In this document: in pieces, positions 1-6,606 of the stretch
How the letters are laid out: every line of letters begins with the position of its first letter
How positions within the stretch are numbered: position 1 is the stretch's first letter
NCBI GenBank assembly: GCA_002383405.1
Contig: DFYS01000074.1
Location: forward strand, 1,773-12,415
Direction of reading: 5' to 3'
Length of the DNA stretch: 10,643 bases
Source: Moorella sp. UBA4076
Lineage (GTDB): Bacteria > Bacillota > DSM-521 > Neomoorellales > Neomoorellaceae
Notes under the pieces: model-generated
Seen by the model: the letters and a program-made list of their open reading frames with translations, nothing else
Databases searched by the model: none
Told to the model about the DNA's origin: nothing
Program-made: the position numbers and the translations under genes

Positions 1-108
1 AAATAGCAGGAAATTTTTACCCTGGTAGCGAATTATTAACTTAATTATCCCGCTGCAACCAGGCGGGTCCAGCCTTCACCTTCCCGAGGAGGCTCCGGCA
101 CTGACAGT

Positions 109-137
109 TTGCCTTCTGTTTCTATGCAGTCTTTAGT
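109..137 (+). promoter_or_regulatory. weak candidate sigma-A promoter for the cmr operon
   Basis: A TTGCCT hexamer at 109-114 is followed after 17 bases by TTTAGT at 132-137 (four of six matches to TATAAT). The spacing is ideal but both boxes are poor, so this is a guess from position. If right, the palindrome beginning at 134 overlaps the -10 box, which is a classic place for an operator. An alternative -10 is TATAAA at 148-153, but it has no matching -35 box. Confidence 0.2.
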
Positions 138-167
138 AGCCGGTTACTATAAAAAATAGTAGCCGGC
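134..167. promoter_or_regulatory. candidate operator: three TAGTARCCGG half-sites, also a hairpin
   Basis: The ten-base word TAGTAGCCGG occurs at 134-143 and again at 157-166 (23 bases apart). A third copy, TAGTAACCGG, lies on the minus strand at 140-149. Copies one and two share the central CCGG and make a 16-base palindrome (134-149) with one mismatched pair. Read as RNA, 139-150 and 156-167 form a 12-pair stem with one G-U pair and a five-A loop. No U-run follows, so it is not a normal terminator. Its position 38 bases before a gene with a DNA-binding domain suggests an autoregulatory operator; that role is inference. Confidence 0.45.
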
Positions 168-204
168 CAGCCTGGTTATTCAGCAATCAAGAGGTATGAT
201 CAGC

Positions 205-1110
205 ATGAGCGCAGCAGGCCGGGATAGACAGGACCCGGAGATTTTAATTGCCACCCTGGGTGTGGAACCCCAGGTCGTAACTATAACTCTGGATCAGTTA
301 CTTGCCGGTGGCCGCGCTGTTGGCGAGGTGGTCGTAGTCTACACCGAGAATCCGGCCGTCCAGCAGGCTATGGACACGGTAGCGAATGAATTTGCCGGCG
401 GCTGTTACCCCGGCATCCAGCTGCGGCCGGTGCCGGTGGTCGCCGGGTCGAAGAAGATACGGGATTTTTGTAATGACGCCGACCTGGGGGCCCTGTTGCG
501 TACCCTGTACGGCGAGATGCGCCGTGCCAGGCAACAGGGCTTTACGGTGCACCTTTGTGTCTCCGGCGGTCGCAAGGTGATGGGGATCATAGCTATGGTC
601 GTGGCCCAGCTCCTCTTTGGACCCGAAGATTGCGCCTGGCACCTGGTTACCGAGGGGTGGCAGCCCGGCGAACGGCGCCGCCTGCACCTCCCGCCAGGGG
701 AGAAAGTGTGGCTGGTGCCGGTACCGGTATTACGCTGGCAGGAAGCGGCTACCCTCATGCGGATGGTAACTGAACTGGACGACCCCGCCGAGGTAGTAGC
801 CTGGTATGAGAAGCTGACCCGTGACGAGTACACCAGGCGCAAGGGCGAGTTTATCCGCCGCTGGCTTACCCCGGCGGAGCGGGAGGTCGTCGAGCTCGTC
901 TGCCAGGGGCTGGACAACAGAGCCATCGCCGCCCGGCTATATAAAAAAGAGCAGACCGTGGCCAACCAGCTGCGCAACGTTTATGAAAAACTGCGCGAAT
1001 GGCTGGGTTACCCGGCAGCTACAGTTGAACGCAGCGTTTTGATTGCCGAATTCTCGTCCTGTTTCCGCAGCGATACATTCTCGCCGCCAGGCAGCCCGAG
1101 CAGGACATGA
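205..1110 (+). CDS. CARF domain (Cas_NE0113-type) protein with C-terminal LuxR-type HTH
   Basis: Predicted cyclic-oligoadenylate sensor joined to a DNA-binding domain, about 301 residues. The N-terminal half has the CARF/Rossmann pattern: strand and loop ILIATLG at residues 13-19 followed by PQVV (22-25), and the second nucleotide-binding loop SGGRK at 120-124. These match the style of the Cas_NE0113 (TIGR02584) group known from type III loci. The C-terminus (about 221-283) begins LTPAEREVVELVCQGLDNRA and reads as a GerE/LuxR helix-turn-helix (Q-T-V-A-N-Q in the recognition helix). The start is placed at ATG 205 because the AAGAGG ribosome site (189-194) is 10 bases away; ATG 196 lies only one base from it. 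The likely role is a cOA-responsive regulator, perhaps also a ring nuclease, since Lys in GGRK is typical of cOA-degrading CARF sites. Function is inferred; the domain calls are fairly firm. The Csx15-like gene follows closely. Confidence 0.8.
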   Translation: MSAAGRDRQDPEILIATLGVEPQVVTITLDQLLAGGRAVGEVVVVYTENPAVQQAMDTVANEFAGGCYPGIQLRPVPVVAGSKKIRDFCNDADLGALLRTLYGEMRRARQQGFTVHLCVSGGRKVMGIIAMVVAQLLFGPEDCAWHLVTEGWQPGERRRLHLPPGEKVWLVPVPVLRWQEAATLMRMVTELDDPAEVVAWYEKLTRDEYTRRKGEFIRRWLTPAEREVVELVCQGLDNRAIAARLYKKEQTVANQLRNVYEKLREWLGYPAATVERSVLIAEFSSCFRSDTFSPPGSPSRT

Positions 1111-1128
1111 AAGGAAGTGGCAACACGG

Positions 1129-1506
1129 TTGAAGGTGTTTAATTTCGCCCATCCCCTGACGCCGGTCCATTGCCAGAGAATAGCCGACCTGGCAGGCGAA
1201 CGGGTAGAAGCAGTCAACATGCCCTTCCAGATCGAACCCCAGTATCCCCTGGAGCCCCAGGTAGAAGCGCTGGTAGATGGTCTGGGTTTGACGCCCCGGG
1301 AATGGCAGACGGAATCCTTTATGTTTAATCTCCCGTCTCTCAACTATGGTACCGCGGTGCTGCTGGCCCAGCTTCACGGGCGCAGCGGTTATTTCCCCGC
1401 CATAGTACGCCTGCGCCCGGCGGCAGACACCCTGCCGGTTCAGTTTGAAGTGGCGGAAGTAATCAACCTGCAGGCCGTGCGCGAGCGGGCCCGCAGAAAA
1501 CGCTGA
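1129..1506 (+). CDS. csx15: small Csx15-like CRISPR accessory protein, candidate ring nuclease
   Basis: A soluble protein of about 125 residues with no signal peptide or membrane segment. Its start (KVFNFAHPLTP), a middle section (EWQTESFMFNLPSLNYGTA) and its ending (RFEVAEVINLQAVR-like, here QFEVAEVINLQAVRERARRK) match my recollection of Csx15, a small type III accessory family grouped with Csx16 and Csx20 as presumed single-domain CARF ring nucleases that degrade cOA. Start choice is uncertain: TTG 1129 gives the family-like N-terminus MKVFNF with a distant AAAGGA at 1110-1115, while in-frame GTG 1117 lies one base from that site. The gene begins 18 bases after the CARF-HTH gene and ends 15 bases before cmr1, so it is probably co-transcribed. 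The ring nuclease activity is inference from family grouping. Confidence 0.6.
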   Translation: MKVFNFAHPLTPVHCQRIADLAGERVEAVNMPFQIEPQYPLEPQVEALVDGLGLTPREWQTESFMFNLPSLNYGTAVLLAQLHGRSGYFPAIVRLRPAADTLPVQFEVAEVINLQAVRERARRKR

Positions 1507-1521
1507 GGGGGGGGTGGACAT

Positions 1522-2553
1522 ATGCCGGTTATAATCCTGACTTTTGAGGTTTTAACCCCGATGTTCCTGGCCGGTGCCGATACCAGGCAACCGGAATTAC
1601 GAGGGCCGGCCATTAAAGGAGCCCTGCGCTTCTGGTGGCGGGCAATCCACGGCGCCGATCCGCAGCTGCCCCAGAAAGAGGGGGCGATCTTTGGCTTAAC
1701 CGGCGAGGGCGGCCGCAAGAGCAGGCTGATCCTAAGAACAGAGGGGGAGGATATAGCACCGTATATTACCACGGAACCATTGCCCCGCGCTGATTATCTT
1801 CTTTATCGGGTAAAGGAAAAGGGACACGACTTGAATATCCTGGAATACATGGCCTACGGTACCTATAAATGGGATAAAGCCACCCAAAGTAGTGAGCGCG
1901 GCTATATCAAATCCGGTTACACTTTCCGCCTGGTCATCCAGATGCGGAATAATGGCTATCTCTCGGAGGTAATCAGGGCTTTGCAATACTTCTGCTGGTT
2001 CGGGGGATTAGGAGCAAAGTCCCGCAATGGCTTTGGCAGCTTGAAAGTTAGAGCGATAGACGGCGACCTGCCCGATGCAACCAGGGAGAGTTTAATATCC
2101 CTCCCCGGGCAAAACAGCCTGGCTCCCTTCAATAATGTTCAAGAGCTTCCTCACTTCAGCGCCCTGTCCGGCGGGGCGAGACTCTTTAAAACCCGCCGCG
2201 ATTACAAGACGTGGGACGCCTGCCTGGGGGAGCTGGGCCATGCCTACCGCAATTCCCGTCTTTCCCTGGAGCCAGCCCATTCCTACCAGCAACGCCAGTA
2301 TATCGGCGCGCCGCTTATTGTTAACAAAGTCCAGAAATCTCGGCTGGACAGGCATGCCAAGCCCTATTTTCTGCGCGTCCACGAGTGCCAGGGCCGCTAC
2401 AGTGGGTATCTGCTCTATCTGCCTTCCCATTATTGCACCGGCCTCGCCGGAACAAGGCCGGATCTTGATCCTGCCAGGGAAGATGCGGGGTTTACCATGG
2501 CCTGCCTGGCAATGAATAAAGAACTGACCCAGCATCTGGAGGTGGTATATTGA
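1522..2553 (+). CDS. cmr1: type III-B RAMP protein Cmr1
   Basis: Cmr1 is the RAMP subunit near the 3' end of the crRNA in the Cmr complex, at the head end of the filament with Cmr6. The 343-residue length fits the family. The N-terminus has the Cmr1 signature: LTPMFLAGAD (11-20), then the ELRGPAIKGALRFWWRA stretch (25-41), whose FWWR is highly typical. The glycine-rich RAMP loop GGLGAKSRNGFGSLKV lies at about 161-176. A G-rich ribosome site (1507-1516) precedes ATG 1522. The stop codon TGA (2551-2553) overlaps the TTG start of cmr2, so the two are translationally coupled. No truncation or frameshift is visible. Confidence 0.95.
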   Translation: MPVIILTFEVLTPMFLAGADTRQPELRGPAIKGALRFWWRAIHGADPQLPQKEGAIFGLTGEGGRKSRLILRTEGEDIAPYITTEPLPRADYLLYRVKEKGHDLNILEYMAYGTYKWDKATQSSERGYIKSGYTFRLVIQMRNNGYLSEVIRALQYFCWFGGLGAKSRNGFGSLKVRAIDGDLPDATRESLISLPGQNSLAPFNNVQELPHFSALSGGARLFKTRRDYKTWDACLGELGHAYRNSRLSLEPAHSYQQRQYIGAPLIVNKVQKSRLDRHAKPYFLRVHECQGRYSGYLLYLPSHYCTGLAGTRPDLDPAREDAGFTMACLAMNKELTQHLEVVY

Positions 2554-4316
2554 ACGCGCTGCTTATCTTTACCATCGGTCCGGTCCAGTCCTTTATCGCC
2601 CAGGCGCGCAAAACCCAGGACCTGTACGCCGGCAGCTATATCCTGTCCCACCTGTGCCGCACGGCTGCCCGGCGCGCCCGCGATGGTTACGGCGCCGAGA
2701 TAATCTATCCCGCTATCGATAATCCCTCTTTACCCAACCGCCTGGTGGCCCATCTTACTGTTAAAAACAGGGAAGAGCTGCGGGAAATCGGCTCCAGCCT
2801 GGAAAAAGAGGTGCGGGGTGAGTTTATCCAGATGGGGCTGGAGGTTGTCCGGGGCTTTGCTTTGCCGGTAACAACCGCCCTCGAGGAGCAGTTGCGGGAT
2901 TTCTTAGAGGTATACTGGGCCGCGGACGAATACGAAGTTGACCGCTATGCGGAGTGCTACCGCCGGCTGGAGTCTTACCTGGGGGCAATTAAGAATACCC
3001 GTATCTTTAGCGCCGGGGGCGAACAGGGCCGCAAATGCAGCATTACCGGCGTATATAATGCCCTTTTCTACCGGGGTCAAAAAAGGGCCTTCCTGCAGCA
3101 GGCCGTTAAAGTGCCCGAAACCCTGGAGAAAAAGTATCTGGCGTTGGGGGAGGCCTTAAGCGGCATTGGCTTTATGAAGCGGGCCGCAGCCCGGTATTTC
3201 CAGCGCCGGCAAGAAGACTTTAGTGACGATTTCCCTTCTACCGCCGCTATAGCCCTGGCGGCGGCCCTGCCCTTACTGCCGGCTGACAAAGTAGCCCGGT
3301 ACAAAGAAATCTTCGGGAGCGATTTTGTACCCCAGTTTTTTTATGAGGAAAACCTGACCCCCAAACGCTTTGAGGCTGACGGTATTCCCCTGGAAAAATT
3401 AGCGCCGGCAAAGGCTTTACTTAATGAAATATACGCTGCGGCGCGGCAACGCGGGGTTGTGTTAAGCAGGTATTACAGCCTGGTGTTCATGGATGGCGAC
3501 AATATGGGGGAATGGGTAGCCGGGAAATACCTGGCTGCCGCGGAGCAGTTGCCGGACTTTCAGCGCAACTTTACCCGCCTGCTGGGGGCTTACGCCGGGC
3601 AGATTCAGGCTGCCATGGCTCCCGAGAAGCGCGGCCGGCTGGTCTATTGCGGCGGCGATGACCTGCTGGGGTTTATCAACTTGAATTATCTCACGACGGT
3701 TTTGCGGGAGTTGCGGCAGCAATTCCCGCCGCTGGAGCAATTTACCGGCGCAGGGGGAAGGAAAGTCGCGACGACCTCGGCCGGGGTATGCATCGCCCAC
3801 TATAAAATTCCCCTCATCGAAGTAAATAATATGGCACGCAAAATGGAATCAAATGCCAAAAGTATCGACGGTAAAGACACCCTGGCGATCGGTGTTTTAA
3901 AACACTCTGGAGAAACCTGCCAGGCAGTTTTTAAATGGCATTATGAAGACCTTGATACCCTCGCTTTGCTGCAGCGTTTAATCGCTTACCTGGCCGGGGG
4001 TGAGTTCTCTGATACTTTTATTCGCAATCTCGGGCGGGAATTCGGGCTCAAAACAGTCCAGGAGGAAAAAGAAAAAAGAAATAAAATGCCAGAACTCCAG
4101 GCAACGGAAGAAGAGATGGTGAAAGCCGAGATCAACCGCCTGTTACAGCGTTCCTGCCAGCTATCTGACCGGCAGGAGGCGAAGGCGAAGATTAAGGGAT
4201 TGGGCGAGCAGCTCTTTACCCTGTATGTAGAGGCCGGTCTGGTTGATTTCCTTTCATTTCTAGATATAGCAGCTTTTCTTTCGCGGGAGGTGCAGGTCAA
4301 TGAAAATCAGGATTGA
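2550..4316 (+). CDS. cmr2: type III-B Cas10/Cmr2 lacking the HD domain, cyclase motif intact
   Basis: Large subunit of the Cmr complex, which converts ATP to cyclic oligoadenylate when target RNA is bound. It is 588 residues and starts directly with the Cmr2_N/Palm segment (FTIGPVQSFIAQARKTQDLY, residues 7-26). The N-terminal HD nuclease domain of long archaeal Cmr2 proteins is absent, as in many bacterial III-B systems. The first Palm carries MDGDNMG at 314-320, and the second carries the catalytic GGDD at 368-371 in YCGGDDLLGF, so second-messenger synthesis should work. The usual zinc knuckle appears degenerate: C163 starts KCSITG where many relatives have CxxC. The TTG start overlaps the cmr1 stop, and the 3' end overlaps cmr3 by 17 bases. 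DNase activity is not expected without HD. Confidence 0.95.
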   Translation: MNALLIFTIGPVQSFIAQARKTQDLYAGSYILSHLCRTAARRARDGYGAEIIYPAIDNPSLPNRLVAHLTVKNREELREIGSSLEKEVRGEFIQMGLEVVRGFALPVTTALEEQLRDFLEVYWAADEYEVDRYAECYRRLESYLGAIKNTRIFSAGGEQGRKCSITGVYNALFYRGQKRAFLQQAVKVPETLEKKYLALGEALSGIGFMKRAAARYFQRRQEDFSDDFPSTAAIALAAALPLLPADKVARYKEIFGSDFVPQFFYEENLTPKRFEADGIPLEKLAPAKALLNEIYAAARQRGVVLSRYYSLVFMDGDNMGEWVAGKYLAAAEQLPDFQRNFTRLLGAYAGQIQAAMAPEKRGRLVYCGGDDLLGFINLNYLTTVLRELRQQFPPLEQFTGAGGRKVATTSAGVCIAHYKIPLIEVNNMARKMESNAKSIDGKDTLAIGVLKHSGETCQAVFKWHYEDLDTLALLQRLIAYLAGGEFSDTFIRNLGREFGLKTVQEEKEKRNKMPELQATEEEMVKAEINRLLQRSCQLSDRQEAKAKIKGLGEQLFTLYVEAGLVDFLSFLDIAAFLSREVQVNENQD

Positions 4317-5394
4317 ACCCCTGGATACCCTCTTTTTCCGGGACGGCCGGCCTTTCAGCAGGGGTGAGGACGACTGGGGCTACAGTATCTTCCCGCCTTC
4401 ACCCGGGGTTATTTATGGCGCTTTGCGCAGCCTTTACTTCGTCGACCACCCGCAGGAGCTGGAACTGGCCGCAACAGACGCCGACCCGACTGCCGCTCTG
4501 CGGATAAGGGCCCTCTACTGGCAGCTGGGAGCAGGGGATGGCGGTGGACCCTGCTTCCCCCTGCCCCGCGACTGCGTACGGTCAAAAAGGCACAGGCGGG
4601 GGAAGGCAGAGTTTCATCTCTTAACCTTAACCCCCCTGGACGGGTTGGCTAGCAATTACCCCCTGGACTATGTTTTAAAAAGTGCAGCAGAGGTAGAAGG
4701 CCCGGACGGCCACCTGCTGGACCGCGAGAGCCTGAGCGATTATCTGAAGGGTCAAAAGGAAACCTTTCTTGCCCATGACCCGGCAGATTATTTGTTCGGG
4801 GAGCCCCGCGTGGGGATTGGCCGCGATGCCGTCACCCATGCCGCCGCCGAGCATCTCCTGTACCGGGTGCAGATGTTACGGCTGCGAGATATGAGCCTGA
4901 TCGTCGCCTATGAAGGCCTGCAGCTACCGGAAGAGGGATTCCTGCGCCTGGGGGGTGAAGGCCGGGCAGCAGCTTTTACCCATATTACAGATGATGGGGA
5001 GGATTTGCCCGTTCCGGCTGCAGGCAGGTATTTCAAGCTATACCTGGCTACGCCGGCTTTCTTTGCCGGCGGCTGGCGGCCAGGGTGGCTCGATGAGCGC
5101 GGCGAAGGTGTTTACGGCCCGTTAAGATTAAAGCTGCTAACCGCAGCCGTTGGCAAACCCGTCCCTATCGGCGGTTTTGATATCAAAATGAGGCAACCCA
5201 AACCCATGCGCCGGGCGGTACCGGGCGGCAGTGTCTACTATTTTGCCATCCGGCAGGGGACGATGGCCGACGCGGTCGCCGCCTTCCACGGCCGCTGCAT
5301 CAGCGAGTACCGACAAAAAGAGGGCTTTGGCCTGGCCTTTACCGGCGGTCTGGACTGCAAATACCTGGATATTGCCGGCGGGGAGGAGAGCTAG
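4300..5394 (+). CDS. cmr3: type III-B RAMP protein Cmr3
   Basis: Cmr3 pairs with Cmr2 and holds the 5' handle of the crRNA at the base of the Cmr complex. The protein is 364 residues, a normal length. Its start is diagnostic: IEPLDTLFFRDGRPFSRGED (residues 5-24), followed by FPPSPGVIYGALRS (31-44). The glycine-rich end GFGLAFTGGLD lies at about 342-352. ATG 4300 is preceded by GGGAGG at 4285-4290 inside the end of cmr2. The stop TAG (5392-5394) lies one base before the GTG of the next gene, so the CARF-RelE gene is tightly coupled to cmr3. Confidence 0.95.
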   Translation: MKIRIEPLDTLFFRDGRPFSRGEDDWGYSIFPPSPGVIYGALRSLYFVDHPQELELAATDADPTAALRIRALYWQLGAGDGGGPCFPLPRDCVRSKRHRRGKAEFHLLTLTPLDGLASNYPLDYVLKSAAEVEGPDGHLLDRESLSDYLKGQKETFLAHDPADYLFGEPRVGIGRDAVTHAAAEHLLYRVQMLRLRDMSLIVAYEGLQLPEEGFLRLGGEGRAAAFTHITDDGEDLPVPAAGRYFKLYLATPAFFAGGWRPGWLDERGEGVYGPLRLKLLTAAVGKPVPIGGFDIKMRQPKPMRRAVPGGSVYYFAIRQGTMADAVAAFHGRCISEYRQKEGFGLAFTGGLDCKYLDIAGGEES

Positions 5395-5395
5395 A

Positions 5396-6580
5396 GTGCT
5401 GGTAATTACCACAGTGGGGGCGTCCCTTATAGAGAACTACCGCCAGGAACACCGCAGCCTTGAGGCCGATTATTTCAATCTGAAAGATGAGCCGGCGTCA
5501 AAGTGGGATAATAACGAGCGCCGGATCAACAAGGTTAAAAGGGCGCTGCTGGACTGGGCGCAGCCGCAAGGGGAAACATGCGCCGAGATCAAAAGCCTCT
5601 TTGAGCTCCGCCAGCAGGCCGGCAGGACGATAGAAGTGCGGCTGCTGGCTACGGATACGGTCCTCTCCCGCCTGGCGGCCGAAGTCCTGGTAGAGGTCCT
5701 GGCCGGAACAATAGAGACCTTCTTTGAGCCGGATCGGGATGTTATCAAAGGTCTGCAGATATGGGATCGCCGGCGTTTTGAAAAGGAGGGCCTGATAAAT
5801 CTCATAGGGCGGGTGGAAGAACTGGCCGGCACCGGGGCGGAATTGGCCATCAATTTCACCGGCGGCTATAAAGCGCTGATACCTTACCTGACCATCATGG
5901 GCCAGCTCAAAAATATTCCCCTGTATTATATCTTCGAGGATACCGACGAACTAATCCGGCTGCCCCAGGCGCCCCTCACTATCAACCGGGGGATTTTTGA
6001 GAAATACAGCCATGTTCTTGAGGACCTTGCCGCCGGTGTCTGTGATTGGCAGCAGTATCGTTACCGGCACAATATTGAAGAGGACTTCCAGGCCTGCATC
6101 TGGGAAGATGGTGACCTGGCCGAGCTGAACGCCATCGGCCGCCTTTTCTGGCACCAGTATCACAACTATTTCCTGGTGGAGGTGTTAAAAGGCAGCGGTT
6201 ACTTCCGGGAAAACAGCGGCAATAAACAGGAAATCAACAAAGCCTTAGAGGAGTTATACGGCCGCCTTAACAGCAGAATTAGCGGCAATGGCTTGCAGAC
6301 CGCAGCGGAACTGCGGGCCTATCTCGACTCCCTCCCTGAAACTGATGATCTGCGCCACGGAGAAAAACCGGACCGGGATAAATATATCTTTAAATCAACC
6401 AAAAACAGCCAGATAAGGCTGGTTTATACGCCCGATCTTAAACCCTACGGCCTGAGCCTGCGCCTTTTTGATTATTTACGGGGTAATTTTGATCACACGG
6501 CTTATATTAAGCAATTCAAAGAGAAGATGCAGATGGTCACCAACCCGGAATTTACAACATTTACCCTCAGAAAACCGTAG
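5396..6580 (+). CDS. CARF protein with RelE-like C-terminus, Cami1-type mRNA interferase
   Basis: Predicted cOA-activated RNase, about 394 residues. The N-terminal CARF domain (about 1-190) resembles the APE2256 group: VITTVGASL (3-11) and the ligand loop NFTGGYKALIPY (153-164), then LYYIFEDTDELIRLPQAPL. A helical middle part (about 205-300) follows. The C-terminus resembles RelE: DDLRHGEKPDRDKYIFK (317-333), IRLVY (340-344), then R362 and Y370. By eye this parallels E. coli RelE, with R341 at its R61, R362 at R81 and Y370 near Y87, so catalytic positions look kept. The known CARF-RelE type is Cami1, which cuts mRNA on ribosomes. RGNFDH (362-367) also fits the HEPN RxxxxH pattern, but the flanks fit RelE better. 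GTG 5396 was chosen because GGAGGAG (5382-5388) precedes it by 7 bases; an upstream in-frame ATG at 5231 lies within cmr3. It sits between cmr3 and cmr4. Confidence 0.85.
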   Translation: MLVITTVGASLIENYRQEHRSLEADYFNLKDEPASKWDNNERRINKVKRALLDWAQPQGETCAEIKSLFELRQQAGRTIEVRLLATDTVLSRLAAEVLVEVLAGTIETFFEPDRDVIKGLQIWDRRRFEKEGLINLIGRVEELAGTGAELAINFTGGYKALIPYLTIMGQLKNIPLYYIFEDTDELIRLPQAPLTINRGIFEKYSHVLEDLAAGVCDWQQYRYRHNIEEDFQACIWEDGDLAELNAIGRLFWHQYHNYFLVEVLKGSGYFRENSGNKQEINKALEELYGRLNSRISGNGLQTAAELRAYLDSLPETDDLRHGEKPDRDKYIFKSTKNSQIRLVYTPDLKPYGLSLRLFDYLRGNFDHTAYIKQFKEKMQMVTNPEFTTFTLRKP

Positions 6581-6606
6581 TTCCAATAAGACAGGAGGAA
6601 CGCAGA

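Larger units (their letters stand above)
1..204. other. non-coding lead region upstream of the CRISPR accessory genes
   Basis: No convincing gene is present in this stretch. It contains an AT-rich start (about 11-48), a mixed middle part and the repeat/palindrome cluster at 134-166 listed separately. No CRISPR repeat array, tRNA or recognisable riboswitch is visible. The region would hold the promoter of the whole downstream operon, since every gene to 9137 follows on the same strand with gaps of 26 bases or less. Confidence 0.6.

Noticed and set aside
60..110. Cobalamin-riboswitch-like words on the minus strand (GGGAAGGTGAAGG)
   Set aside because: The conserved core boxes and spacing are absent, and there is no downstream gene on that strand in the window.
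45..148. Minus-strand open frame of about 30 codons ending near 45 (…PREGEGWTRLVAAG), gene-like in composition
   Set aside because: It is opened by a stop near 150, has no start codon or ribosome site, and matches nothing I know; at most a remnant gene end.
5231..5395. Upstream ATG extension of the CARF-RelE gene
   Set aside because: The extra 55 residues overlap the cmr3 coding end and have the Arg/Ser/Pro-rich look of a shadow frame; GTG 5396 has an ideal ribosome site and begins exactly at the CARF strand.
6479..6496. RGNFDH (R362-H367) as a HEPN RxxxxH active site, making the protein a Csx1/Csm6
   Set aside because: The surrounding residues (RLVY before it, TAY after it) align with the RelE pattern, and the region lacks the long helices expected around a HEPN motif. 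Kept as the alternative in the gene entry.
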